Assembly: GCA_027924585.1 (NCBI GenBank)
Contig: BSBM01000092.1
Coordinates: 11,253,001-11,317,000, forward strand
Direction: 5' to 3'
From: Larix kaempferi
Taxonomy: Eukaryota > Streptophyta > Pinopsida > Pinales > Pinaceae
Length of the DNA: 64,000 nucleotides
This document shows, in pieces, positions 23,860 to 34,999 of the stretch (positions are counted from its first letter, which is position 1; each line of letters starts with the position of its first letter). The notes under the pieces are model-generated. The model ran no database searches, was not told where the DNA came from, and saw nothing but the letters and a program-made list of their open reading frames with translations. The position numbers and the translations under genes were made by a program.

Positions 23860-24110
23860 TTTTTAGGCAAAATATGGACTTAAAAAGTGTGAATTTTGAC
23901 TTTCAAAGTGTCAATATCAACCTTTCTAAAGTGTGAAGTTAGGTTCTAAAAGTGGCACTATTGGGTTTAAAAAGTGTGTTTTTCTATTCGAATAGTGTGT
24001 TTTTTTACTACTTCTAAACCCTAAAAGTGCACTTTTTTATTCAGAAAGTGTGAATTTCAATTCAAAAATCCTAAATTTCAATTTGAAAAATGAATTTTTC
24101 TTTTCCAAAG
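23860..24110. repeat. Degenerate AAAGTGTG-rich low-complexity repeat
   Basis: The core AAAGTGTG or AAAGTGNN recurs about every 20-35 bases from 23885 to 24055, separated by T-rich sequence. It appears to be a decayed minisatellite with no coding potential. Confidence 0.5.
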
Positions 24111-24440
24111 TTGCTATCTTTGAATATGATTAGTACAATGTTTATAATATTCAATATCCATATTATACTTAACAGTGTCTATAATAGTGTTCCTCCTAGA
24201 CAATTTTGTTAAGGATTCCTTGGCAGCATGCTACCATTGATAAAAAGAACATGTAATTCCAAACCCTACATTAATACTATATAGGAAAACGATAGAATAT
24301 GCAGTTTGAAGAGGAATAAATAATGTATACAATAAAACTCAACACTTCATGTATTCCACACATAACATTTAATTTAATCCATGCATTTTTTATTATTTAT
24401 TCAACACATACCAAGTCACTTAATCCACACATAATTTATT

Positions 24441-24845
24441 TTATATATTCCACACATAACACTTCATATATTCCACACATAATTTTTTTTTAAATTCAGG
24501 TTTCATATACTTCATATACTTTGCCACTGCTTCCATAGCAGCCTTGGCTACGCGATTCGAACCAGATGTCGAAGGGAGGGACTTTGCTGCTTCCATAGCA
24601 GCCTTGGCTGCGCGATTTGAACCGGTACTTGAAGGGTGAGACTTTGCTACTTCCATAGCAGCCAAGGATGAGTAATTCGATCTAGTCGTTGAAGGACGAT
24701 ACTTTGTTGCTTCCATGGCAACCTTGCTTGTGCAATTCAAACCAATCATTGAAGGGAGGGAATTTCTGCCATGAGGTGCCATAAGACCAGGAGTGAGGGG
24801 AGTCGAATACCCAAACACAACAAAATAGAAAACATAGAAACACAA
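24441..24845 (-). CDS. ORF with four 20-residue Ala/Ser-rich repeats
   Basis: The minus strand has 134 codons without a stop. Residues about 26-105 are four copies of a 20-residue unit, roughly AAMEAAKSLPSTSGSNRVAK, exact to the DNA period of 60 bp. The preceding N-terminus is hydrophobic (FYVFYFVVFGYST) and could be a membrane or signal segment. The C-terminus is Lys/Tyr/Met-rich. A purely compositional ORF created by a 60-bp minisatellite is an equally good explanation, and no start context or neighbouring exon supports a gene. Family unknown. Confidence 0.3.
   Translation of the reverse strand: MCFYVFYFVVFGYSTPLTPGLMAPHGRNSLPSMIGLNCTSKVAMEATKYRPSTTRSNYSSLAAMEVAKSHPSSTGSNRAAKAAMEAAKSLPSTSGSNRVAKAAMEAVAKYMKYMKPEFKKKLCVEYMKCYVWNI
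24529..24768. repeat. 60-bp minisatellite, four copies
   Basis: GCTTCCATAGCAGCCTTGGC or a close variant starts each unit at 24529, 24589, 24649 and 24709, an exact 60-bp period. The units become more diverged to the right (ACTTCCATAGCAGCCAAGG, GCTTCCATGGCAACCTTGC). Confidence 0.9.
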
Positions 24846-24860
24846 GGATTCAAAATATTA

Positions 24861-25262
24861 GCAACCCATGGATTCTAAAATTAAAAACACATAGATTCAA
24901 AAACTAAAACATAAAAAAAACACATCGAATACAAAACTTGAAACATCAAAATAAAAATTAGCAACACATGGATTCTAAAATTAAAAACACATGGATTAAA
25001 AAACCAAAACATAAAAAAAACACGTTGAATTAAAAAAATAGAACATCAAAATAAAAATTAGCAACACATGGATTCTAAAATTAAAAACACATGGATTCAA
25101 AAACTAAAACATAAAAAAATACACATTGAATCAAAAAATTAGAAACATCAAAATCCAAATTAGCAACACATGGATTCTAAAATTAAAAACACATGGATTG
25201 AGAAACTAAAACATAAAAAAACCACATCCAATAAAAAATTAGAAACATCAATTTAAAAATTA
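24861..25262. repeat. ~100-bp A-rich tandem array, four copies
   Basis: The block GCAACACATGGATTCTAAAA starts units at 24861 (variant), 24961, 25061 and 25163, with a terminal partial start at 25263, giving periods of 100, 100, 102 and 100. Each unit continues with ATTAAAAACACATGGATT and an A-run. It lies about 90 bp right of the 60-bp array and shares no sequence with it. Confidence 0.9.
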
Positions 25263-25324
25263 GCAACCCGGACCCCCGACGTATCATTTCATATCCGATT
25301 CTTACCATGCGTAACGCCACCCCA

Positions 25325-25633
25325 TCACAGTTTCCCCTCTTGTAAAAAGGAGTTGTAACATCCCTTGTTACCCATGATCATTTTTCCCATGCATTGTCTT
25401 GTTGAAGCCATGCAAATAGTTCCACCCGCCCCTGTATCTTTTCCTTTGCTTTTACATGAGATCCTGGCCAATTCCCTATAGAGAACCCCGTTGATCGCTC
25501 CCAAGCCCTTTTCGCAGTAGTAGAACATTTTCATGCTCCATCCTCGGCAGGAATACCAAAACCCGCGGTAGCTGAACATTTTGAGAAATATTGATGTTTT
25601 GAAACTAAGGATTTCCTCTATGATTCGTACCAC
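25325..25633 (-). pseudogene. Unassigned 102-codon ORF
   Basis: The minus-strand frame gives a Cys/Gly/Tyr-containing peptide (FSYRGFWYSCRGWSMKMFYY, later GKDTGAGGTICMASTRQCMG). The surrounding 350 bp are GC-richer than neighbouring DNA and begin right after the 100-bp array. This could be a coding exon fragment, but no family is recognised and no start or splice site is evident. Confidence 0.3.
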
Positions 25634-26520
25634 ATCTCACTCTATCAATCCATTTTCTGCCATGGCTACATCATGTTGGAGATTGATAGAGTGATGCCCG
25701 TGCTTCATCCTCATTTCTTAGGCTCGTTGATCATCTACTCATTATCTCCAGGAGTTTGGTCTCTTGTTGAAATTGGAGACAATGGTTTCCTAGACAGATT
25801 GGCATCCTTTGGAACAAAGATTTTAAAGACCAAAAAATAAATTGCCGGGCCAGACGAGTGAGCGTCTTCTTAACAAACATTTTTTCTCTCATCAACATCT
25901 ATTGTTTTCTTTCTGAATCAATTGAAAGAGAAACTAAATATTGATGTTGTTAAGTACCAAAAGTGCTAATCCAATGTTGTTCAGTACCAGAGTTGGCTCC
26001 TTTGATTGAAGGACCACCAGTTGAAGAAGTGTAGGAATCACTCCCCAAGAAGGATGATTTGATTAGAAACACGCTTTGTAAATTGAAATCCATATTGACA
26101 TGTAATTCAAAAAGTTGCCCTTCCTTTTATATGTTGCTATTATTTATGTCGTTCTTAATTGGCAGGGTAAAAATAGAATTTTAATTTTTTTTTGCAAGGG
26201 CAATTTTAACCTTGCACTTCTAGGAGATGATAAAACTCTATGGAAGGATTTTTGTAGGTTCAAATCTGACGTTGCTTGGTACAAACCCAAAAGGATTTCA
26301 TCACTACATTTACCATATTATTTAATCACTTACACAAATAGTCAATCAAATAGCATAATTGTATATACAATACACTTTTTATGCTACTCTACTTCTTATC
26401 GTACATGAACAACGATCCATGATATAAATAGATTTGGATAATGCTTGCAAGTTATAAACTAGACATTAACACCATTATAAAGCAGTGTTTCCAAAACAGT
26501 CTCCATGACATATCAACGGG
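25634..26520. other. Stretch with no recognisable gene
   Basis: Contains only short frames; the 97-codon plus-strand frame at 26115-26408 is not protein-like in composition. This stretch may be the decayed body of the element that carries the RNase H domain immediately to the right. Confidence 0.4.
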
Positions 26521-26539
26521 AATATTTTAAAAGTTAGGG

Positions 26540-26938
26540 GTGGTAGGTACAAGAGGGATCATTCTTTATCTAGGAGGAAAAACCGTAAATTCCTTTGCTT
26601 GGGGGCTTGGGATCAAAACAAATAATGAAGAAGAATGGTGGGATATTCTAATCAGCTTGGAATTAGTATCGACTATGGATATTCCAAGTTTGTTGGTCTT
26701 TGGAGGCTCTAGGAAAGTGATTCAGAAGATGAGGCAAGGATATGTAACCGCCTCTTCCAGTTGCAAGAGGATACATGGGCGGATTATGCTTCTAAAACAA
26801 CCTTCTTCCATAAATTATCTTCATATCAAAAGAGTTAATAATGGGATAGCGGATAAGCTTGCCAATCAAGGAGCTAGAACCTCTATTGGAAAAGTAGTTT
26901 ATTCCAACAACATAATTGTTAGAAGATGTGTCCCTTAA
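26540..26938 (+). pseudogene. RNase H (RVT_3-type) domain remnant, probably retroelement-derived
   Basis: A 132-codon frame shows a plant-type RNase H fold signature: GGKTVNSFAWGLGIKTNNEE near residues 12-32 (family: SFAWGLGxxTNNxAE), LLVFGGSRKVI near residue 51 (family: VxGDSxxVI) and RVNNGIADKLANQGA near residue 100 (family: N..AD.LAN.G). The second strand-ending catalytic Asp is Gly here (GGS), so the enzyme would be inactive. Such domains end LINE polyproteins in plants and also occur in gypsy elements. The upstream reverse transcriptase is not recognisable, so the source element is uncertain. Confidence 0.65.
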
Positions 26939-27980
26939 TTAAGAATTGTAAAGAGTTTTATCACAATTTCATAATGGTGAACAAGGGCTTCGTTAAGGAA
27001 ATGGGGATTCCCTCCCCACTCTTTCCATGGTAGGGGACACTTGGTTTCACGCATGATGGGGACTGCCTTTATCTCCACGTCTGATGAGATTCTCGAGAAG
27101 GCATTAAATCCTTTGCTTTGACGTTATTTTTGCCATACTTTGAGCAGGCTCACACACTCGCTCTTAATTGCGCTTCTCTCGAAGCAATGAAGCGTCTTAA
27201 AGAGGTTGAATCGGGGCTGAATTTATGCATGTCTATGGATTAGTCTGGTTCGAGGGAGTATTTGGAGGATTGTCTCGTGTAGTGGGATTCCATATTTCAG
27301 AACCTCTCTCTTGGGGACACATAAGTTGTTGCTCATTGTCATCTTCTGAAGTGTTAGAATATTAAAAACCCATCTAGACTTAGGATATAAAGTATTATTC
27401 ATTTTTTCTACTTTAGGATCAAAACTTGCCATCATTATCCACATGTGCACCCTTAAATAGATTTTGGTAGATTCTATCTTCTTTTTATGACAATCCAGAA
27501 TGGTAAGAGAACTTTCCTGCTTTTACACAGATTTGTCCTGCTTTTTCTACTTTTCAGTGGATAAGGATAAAGCTAGGTGCCTTTATGGACTTGGAAAGCT
27601 ATCTCGTTTTTGGCCAACACGTCATCCATATTTTTCTCTCCAAAATCCATAATCTTTTTCCTCTTTCATCACTCATTAGCTTCCATACCCTATTTAGCTA
27701 ATTTTTGAGGTCCTTAACTGAGTTGGAAAGTGATGTTGCCACTATTGTTTTTTTTTTGCTTTTAGTAAGTCTGCCTTTTGTGAGATTTTCAAATTGCCTT
27801 TAGTGCATTCGATTTTATCTCTTAAGATGTATTATTTATTGTACTCTTATTGTTCAATAATATCAAGATGGATTTTTACTCAACTAAGTTTTCTTTCTCA
27901 TGTGATTCTGCTCAAATTTTCTCTCTTTTATGCATTCTTGTAAATTCATTGTGAGGATTTTTCTGTGAACTAGATATAGA
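26939..27980. other. Stretch with no assigned gene
   Basis: Downstream of the RNase H remnant. Short open frames on both strands (75 codons minus at 27223-27450) lack motifs. Possibly the 3' part of the same dead element. Confidence 0.4.
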
Positions 27981-27999
27981 TTGTGCTCAATTTTTCACA

Positions 28000-28409
28000 T
28001 GAAGCACAACAAGACCAAGGCGGGTTTCTCTCCGACGTTTTCTGTTGCAGAGATGGCGGGATGGTCTGAAGTCTATGCATATGTGAGGGGAAGCATGGAG
28101 GATTTCAAAAAACATTTAAGGAAGGTTTTTGAGACGGTATGCAGATTTCTACATGAGACTATTGTAATTTCGTAGGATGTTAAATATATCATAGATCAAG
28201 TGACTTGTTTCGAATCCAAAATTGAATATTTAGAAGGTAATATGAGAGAGCTGCTAGGAACTGATGATGAGATAAAGGAGGAAGTTTTAAAAATGACCAA
28301 AATGATTCAGTGCAGCCACTGCCAGGAGTCTCTTCTCAAAGGGGTCCGTCCAATGGAAGAAGCATTAGTCATCCAACATGTGACTAGATTCTTAGGCAAG
28401 AAATATTAG
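28000..28409 (+). pseudogene. Unassigned helical gene fragment with one in-frame stop
   Basis: Two plus-strand frames (ending 28175 and starting 28176) are in the same phase, separated by a single TAG. Read through, they give about 135 residues: MAGWSEVYAYVRGSMEDFKK near the start (ATG at 28053), then long amphipathic helix-like stretches and a CSHCQES word with two close cysteines. The composition is that of a real protein. The family is unknown, and neither promoter nor exon borders could be placed. Confidence 0.4.
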
Positions 28410-28735
28410 CAGACATTTCTCTCCTTTCTTAGTATGTTTGAATGTTTTTTTGCCAATTTTTGTGCAATCAATATGTAAGGGTTTATCCCTCTCACTTCTT
28501 AGTAAAAACTGGAAAACATATGAGGAAAATATGTAACTTCATGGAATATTTTGTTATTGGGTTCCTTCCCCAGGAAGTTATGGATGTTAGAATGCCCCTT
28601 CTTTTTGTATATGGATGGCTATGCATAGCCTATTTTCAATATATATAAGTTTTATGTTTCTGTTAAAAAAATGAGAATATTTTAAAAGTTATTATTGTCT
28701 GACTCAAGTTAATATAAATCGATTCCAAAAGAAAA
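28410..28735. other. Spacer with a possible transposon 3' end
   Basis: Non-coding. Around 28605-28670 a TATATATAAGTTTTATG block followed by TTAAAAAAATG could be the short A-rich tail of a retrotransposed sequence that includes the gene fragment to the left. This is only suggestive. Confidence 0.25.
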
Positions 28736-28866
28736 GAAGGATCGCCAGATCCTTTCAAAGAATAATTTTTAATATGGAAAATATAAATATCATAGTCTAA
28801 TGGTTCCGTGTGTACACTTTACTAGTGTGACATTGTAGTATACAAAAAAGATCGACCGATCCTTTC
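28736..28866. repeat. Two near-palindromic 20-mers
   Basis: GAAGGATCGCCAGATCCTTT (28736-28755) and AAAAGATCGACCGATCCTTT (28846-28865) are both imperfect palindromes. Their AGG-N-TCG-...-CCTT layout resembles the motif of the arrays at 33-35 kb and 61.6-64 kb. They are about 110 bp apart in otherwise AT-rich DNA. Confidence 0.6.
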
Positions 28867-29156
28867 AACTGATCTATTTTGAACTATCTCCATAATTTTA
28901 GAAACATAAACAAAGAATCCATTGTAAACAAATATATTTTTTTTGGGCCAAGAACCCATCAAACTGTATCCATAGGAAAATCCATTCCACTCTCCACATT
29001 ATGCCCCATCTGCTCTCGTTGCACCTTAATTGCTGCAAGGCGCTTCTTGTTTATTCTAATTCTTTCTCTTGTCCATCCTAGCCTTGGTGACCATTCCCAT
29101 ATGATGATATTTACATCGATCATCATATTTTCTTCTACACCAACAACCCATTGTTA

Positions 29157-31700
29157 CTTTCTATTTAAGTAGTTTTTGTACAAGACCTTCAGATCCTTCG
29201 ATACTTTTGTTGGATTCCACCATTGCACCTCTACTTTGTAAGACCCAATAGTACTAGCATCTGAATCTTTATAAATATCACCAATCGCCCTACCCAACCA
29301 TATTGCACAATCCGCCTCTGGTGATTTCACAATGACCATTTGGCCCTTTACAACATCCACTCTTGGAATGAATTCATATCTAGGCTTGTCAAATACCAGT
29401 CCAACATAGCAATCCTCCAATGCAGGAACATTTTCCTTCAAATAGGCATCCATAATTTCATGTTCAGATCTTGTAGGTTCACTATTATGAATATCCTGTC
29501 TTGTCGATGGCCAAAATTTAGTTGTAGAATGATCAACACTCTCGAAGGGACTGTCCAAATATTTATAAATAGCCTCCTAGTAACTTAACTTGGGATGCAA
29601 AAATTCTTCACCTCCCTTCTCAATCCCTTGATTCCAAAATGAAATATATGTTTCTATTCCTTTTTTTATTTCGTCCATGTCTGAAGGTATTTTTGATTGC
29701 ATATTTAATAACATAGGTTTCTGCACCGGCAAGTCTATGCTACCATCTAGCAATGACCGCCACAGATGAATAGGAGATGACCAATATTCACCTCGAAGTG
29801 TTGCCCTCCATTGCATGGCTTGAATGTTATCTATGAGATGAAATTTAAAAAATTGGCATTTTTTGATACCGATTATCTTGGCATTTTCGTCCAAAAGGTG
29901 GGGTTTCAAAAAAATCTTAAAATCATAAAATTCATCAATTAGATGAGGGACACAGAAATTTTGATCTTCACATGTCCTAGACGTATCCATAATATCTGAG
30001 AGTGAAAATATATCCTTGCGCATTAGCTTTGCTGATAACCTTCCGTAAGTTCCATCTATGTCTTCATGGGCATGTCCAACTGGGAGGAATACAACTTCAA
30101 CAATATCGAACACTCTCCTTGCTGTTAAAAGAGATAAAATGAAAATACAAAGCATTTTTTGTTATCACCTGAACAATTATCCATTTGCAACAACAATATG
30201 GGTGGTAGTTTTCTATTTGGCATGCATTGATCTGTATCATCAACACACAATATATCATGTTCCATCACATCTTGTTTGCATACCACACACTTTTCACATG
30301 ACTCTGATTGCAAAAGAGCATCATGTGATTGATGCTTAGATGTTCCACCTTTGTGGAGTAAATCACCATATTTATCAACCATTGGTTCTTCAAGACTCTT
30401 TAAGCATTTAGCTAGGGATGTCATAGTGAAATTCGATCCCATCTCTAAAAATTAGAGGCTGAAATGGAAAAATCCCCCAGTCTTTCTCCCATGAGTCAAC
30501 ATTCCAGTCAATGATATGGGAAGATTTATAACATTACTGAAATATTTTCCTTCTTACCCATCCTTGGAATGGAAGTCTTTGAATTATCCATTTTGTCATG
30601 AACAATACACAAATAAGTCTTTGGATTTTTTTGTGAAGCTAATATGTGAGAATAATACACTTGGAGACAACTTGCGATATATTTATTATGATATGCCTGA
30701 TGTCCTCGCAACCTTTCCACCTCAGCTGGATCAGTGGTTCCCTTTAGCCTATCCTGTATTGTAATGCACTCATTACACCTTGCAATGGATTTTGCTTTAG
30801 AAATTTTAACATCTCGAAAATATTATCTCATCACCTTGCTAAAGGAGGATTGTGATATTGGAGGCAAACCAATACTTTCGATTTCTTCATTTGCCATTTT
30901 TCATAGCAAACCATGGGACATAATAGATGATAATAATTTCAAGGTTGTCCTTCTTCTATCTTCACTGATTAATTGTGTAAGATGTGGAGATTTGTCTGAA
31001 TTCTCTTCTACAATTTTATTAATAGTATCTACTAGTGCAACATTGTTTGCCCTAGATTTTTCCAAGCCACTGTTACCATGCACAACTCTCACATCATCAT
31101 TCAAGAACATACTTTTATAATCATAGAAAGTGCTCTTTTTTATCCCATGGAATTTATACCATGCATTTTGACAGATGTCTATTGTGTCTAATCTCATTGT
31201 AAATATGCTTCTTTTTTTCTCATATCCTTCTTTGGCCACAAGAGCATTTGATGCCATAGAATTTATAAAAACTGTCTTCTTGAATTTCCATTCATACTAT
31301 GAAATTTATTCACACATTCAACTATCATTTGAAGTAAAATTTTTTATATACAAAGATTTGAGCAACAATGTTCAGTGCCAATTTTTGAAAGGAATACAAC
31401 TTGATCAATTCCAATCCTGTAAGGTACTGAGCTTGAATTTCTTTCAGAAATTTTAGTTCCAGCTTGTCGCTTTACAGAATTGCATGGCCTTGTTCTATTA
31501 CCTTTGACATCTGTATATTCACAATGGAGAGAACCTGTAAGGAAAAACTGTAAAGGGAATTCTTCAACAATATTCCAAATGTTGTCCATGTAATCTTCTG
31601 TGTTCTTTTTTGGTATAACATCCAAAGGAACATCATTGAGGTCAAGAAAATGGTTTGCAGAACATCTTACAAGAGAGCCTTCAAATACACCACAATCCTA
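29157..31700 (-). pseudogene. DUF7869-type transposase-like gene, degenerate
   Basis: The minus strand reads, in order: a Cys-rich N-terminal piece (31625-31344; GNRTRPCNSVKRQ, CCSNLC); a helical piece (31257-30901; DICQNAWYKFHGIKKSTFYD, VHGNSG); a piece in the same phase with CNECIT, HDKMDNSKTSIP and two cysteines (30880-30526); then 30442-30125 with NFTMTSLAKCLKSLEEPM and LPPILLLQMDNCSGDNKK; and 30155-29577 with LLTARRVFDIVEVVFLPVGH, then AHEDIDG and PHLIDEFYDFK. A final piece (29576-29157) follows one TAG stop. This order, with (Q)MDN...DNK and LPVGHxHEDID, is that of the DUF7869 family common in land plants and animals and generally suspected to be transposon-derived. A one-base shift near 30145 breaks the core and several stops exist. 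The function of the family is inferred, not proven. Confidence 0.7.
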
Positions 31701-32037
31701 ACAATTGCAGAAGACATTATGAACTAAAATACCACTCACTAACATCTAGTGGTTTGAATTGTACAATGTCTCATTAAAAAACACTTGACATTATTTCCCA
31801 AGCAACATAATTTGGCTTTAAAGAACATTGATGTATCAAATTAACTTTATCTCCCACAAACTTGATATTGTGATTTTGGCTTAATACTTTCAAAGTAGTT
31901 TCAGATTCATTATTCTTGAAATTGTTTTCAACAGACATCAATGTTCTTGTATTAAAATCTATGAATCTTTAATTGGACATACAACAAAACCTCCACTACT
32001 TAACCCTGGACAACATGCCATACAATAAAACACCACT

Positions 32038-32502
32038 TCATGCACCAAAATACCAAAGGAAAAAGCACCCAAAAACGTTCCCCCCAACAAAATCAGTCTC
32101 ATTGACATTTGTTACAAAACATATGGAAATGCAATCCTTGCATTCTGAACATTTATGTAACAAATTAACTTTTCTCATAATAAAAGAATATTTATCATCA
32201 CTTATTATAATATGTTCTACACTCATCAAAGTGGATGTTGTTATATCATTCACCTCATTCTCTTGAAGAGCGTATCCAATGTGGTTAACGATCTCAGATG
32301 CATGCCATTGAATATAACCACCAACTACCTCTAACAATGTATCTACACCTTCTGATGAATAGAGCAATTGAACATCTGCATTTAAAACATTTGTAACGTT
32401 TATAATGATACATCCATCATGAATGTCGATATTATGCAATATTTTTCTTTCTCGAAAAGAGATTCCTTCAACAAATTTTAATCCATTCAAAAGGAGGTCC
32501 AC
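32038..32502 (-). pseudogene. Unassigned 154-codon ORF upstream of DUF7869-like gene
   Basis: This is the longest uninterrupted minus-strand frame near the DUF7869-like pseudogene. It lies on the same strand upstream of it, with only about 340 bp between. It contains IINVTNVLNADVQLLYSSEG, then VGGYIQWHASEIV, and later a cysteine group KCSECKDCISIC. It may be an N-terminal exon or domain of the same gene, or a separate ORF of the same transposon. The overlapping plus-strand ORF at 31973-32266 is taken as its shadow. Family unknown. Confidence 0.4.
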
Positions 32503-32519
32503 ACATTATTGAGAACCGA

Positions 32520-32985
32520 GATCCATTTTGGAAGCGATTTATGAAATACAAAATAATAGGAGTACATTGAAAATAATATTTATTTTAATAAAATAATAAT
32601 ATTTTCCACTAGTATATATTATCAATTATATCTATGCTCTACTTTATTGTATGCTATCATTCTCTATAAGACGATAAATGAGAGAGCAAAAAGATAAATA
32701 TTTCCTAAAAGAGATAGTAGCGATTGTATATAGAATGATCAATCCTTACTCAAAAGTAAACATGTGTTCCTCACTATGAAGAAAACGTTTAGAGTTCTAG
32801 TAACACCAATCTCTTGTAGATTTACTATGTTATTGTTTTTTGAGAAGGAATCAATTTTAGATGGAGCAGATGATCCTTCCTAATTGGATCCATTGTAATT
32901 GTTTCTTAGAATAGGTCCATGAGATAAGGAGGTGCCACTGAATGCTCAAAAGGTACTCTATTGTTTTCATTGGAAGGTGATCAAT
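32520..32985. other. Spacer
   Basis: AT-rich, non-coding DNA between the DUF7869-like locus and the array that follows. Confidence 0.5.
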
Positions 32986-32989
32986 GCAA

Positions 32990-33960
32990 TGCTAATTGGA
33001 TGAGTGACTAATTATTTGAGGAAGGAGAGGTCGTTCCTTCCTAAAAGGGTCGCTTGGACCATAAAGGTTGGCAATATTTATCGAGATAATATATTTTTAG
33101 TATTTGAATTATGAATTCTATTAGACAGTATCAATAAAGGAAGGGTGTCCTTTATCTGTCTAACACGCATATGTCTCAATGGAGTGGATGCGCTTTAAAC
33201 AATTGACGACTTCATTGAAATCATATATGATCTACTAAATTCCTCACCTCCAAAATTGAACCACTCGGGGAAGGAGCGGCCTCTCTTTTGCTAAGAAAAT
33301 TATTACCTCAAAGGGTCCATACATTTATGGGTGTTCATCTAAAAGGGTTAGATTGCATGAGTGACTAATTCCTAATCGTATAAGGAACACATCGTCTAAC
33401 AAACCCTAAGACATGCCTATTTGAGGAAGGAGCGACCGTTCCTTCCTAATATGGCCCCTTGGAGAATAAACCTTGACAATATTTATAATGATAATATATG
33501 AGAAGTATGTATATTATTTTAATTTGTTTGTCTATGAAATATAAATTATATTCGACTGTATCGAAAAATTACTCGTGCTCTTTATCCGTCTAGTCAAAAT
33601 ATTCCTTGAAGGTGTAGACGCTCTTGAAAGCTTCACCTAAATCATATATGATTTGTTGAATTACTGGAACTCCAAAATGGACCTACTTGGTGAAAAGGCA
33701 ACCACTCTTTCTTCTTACCATCTTCTTTCCCCACCCCAAAATTGAAACCCTTGAGAAAGGATCAACCATTCTATCGGAGATAAGAATATTTTCTAAAAGG
33801 GTCCATATATATAAGGATCAACCGTTCATTTTCCGTCCAGTCCCCATGCTCCTTGTAGGGGTGGACACTCTTTAAATGATTTACATATTCACATAAATCA
33901 TATATGATCTTTTGAATTACCAAAAATCCACAATTGACCTACTTGGGTATAAAGTGGCAG
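32990..33960. repeat. Diverged, longer-period part of palindrome-punctuated array
   Basis: Two copies of a block beginning TATTTGAGGAAGGAG occur at about 33017 and 33419. Each is followed by CGTTCCTTCCTAA, a CCTTGGA block, TTTATC and later AATCATATATGATCT. A third, shorter copy of the second half (CATATATGATCTTTTGAATT) ends near 33920. The 20-mer GAAGGAGCGACCGTTCCTTC at 33426-33445 is an imperfect palindrome. Confidence 0.7.
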
Positions 33961-34995
33961 CTCTTTCTCCTCAACATCTACTTTCACCACCCCAAAATAG
34001 AACAACTTGAGGAAGGAGCGACTTCTCTTTCTCTGAGAAAATTTCTACTTTCCAGAAACTATATGAAGCAAATTTCCTATGAAATTTGTGGTTAAAGTGC
34101 CGATATCTAATTTCTGCATACCTAAAAATAACCCCTTGAATAAGGAGCGACAAATCTTTCTCCTTAGCATCTACTTTCACCACCCCAAAATAGAACAACT
34201 AGAGGAAGGAGCGACCGCTCTTTCTCTGAGAAAATTTCTACTTTCTTGGAAACTATATGAAGAAAATTTCCTATGAAAATTTTGGTTAAAGTGTTGATAT
34301 CTACTTTCCACACCCCTAAAAAGAACCCCTTGAGGAAGGAGCAACTGCTGTTTCTCCTCAACATCTACTTTCAACACCCCAAAATAGAACAACTTGAGGA
34401 AAGAGCGGCTGCTCTTTCTCTGAGAAAATTTCCACTTGCCAACAAACTGTTTGAAGCAAAGTTCTTATGAAATTTGTGGTTAAAGTTCTGAATTATATAT
34501 TCCCCACCCCTAAAAATGAACCCTCGGAGGAAGGAGCGGACACTCTTTCTCCTCAACATCTACTTTCAACACCCCAAAATAGAACAACTTGAGGAAGGAG
34601 AGGCCGCTCTTTCTCTGAGAAAATTTTCACTTGCCAACAAACTGTTTGAAGCAAAGTTCCTATGAAATTTTTTGTTAAAGTGCCGATATCTACTTTCCCG
34701 ACCCCTAAAAAAAAACCCCTGGAGGAAGGAGCGTATGCTCTTTCTCCCCAACATATACTTTCAACACCCCAAAATAGAACAACTTGAGGAAAGAGCAACT
34801 ACTCTTTCTCTCAGAAAATTTCCACTTGCCAACAAATTGTTTGAAGCAAAGTTCCTATGAAATTTGTGTTTAAAGTGCTGACATCTACTTTTCCCACCTC
34901 TAAAAAAGAACCCCTAGAGGAAGGAGCGGACGCTCTTTCTTTCAGAAAAATTCAGTTTGTCAACAAACTATTTAAAGAAGAGTTCGTATAAAATT
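33961..34995. repeat. ~194-bp tandem array, five to six units
   Basis: The landmark CCCAAAATAGAACAACT is found at 33991, 34184, 34378, 34573 and 34768, with spacings of 193, 194, 195 and 195. A final partial unit runs to about 34995. Each unit holds two related halves, both with TCTACTTTC, a GAGGAAGGAGCG word and GCTCTTTCT. The second half adds TGAGAAAATTTCCACTTGCC and GAAGCAAAGTTCCTATGAAA. The GAGCG...CGCTC core in each half forms a short inverted repeat. The many similar short ORFs on both strands are products of this repeat. Confidence 0.9.
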
Positions 34996-34999
34996 GGGC

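Noticed and set aside
24550-24575. tRNA T-loop-like GATTCGAACC word
   Set aside because: It recurs in diverged form in the 60-bp repeat units and no acceptor or anticodon stems surround it.
31800-32240. Possible ancient duplication near the 154-codon ORF (AAATTAACTTT at 31838 and 32162)
   Set aside because: Only short AT-rich words match by eye at a spacing of 324 bp; without an alignment it is not distinguishable from chance.
33961-34995. Many similar ~62-80-codon ORFs on both strands
   Set aside because: They recur at the 194-bp array period and appear on both strands, so they are products of the tandem repeat and not a gene family.
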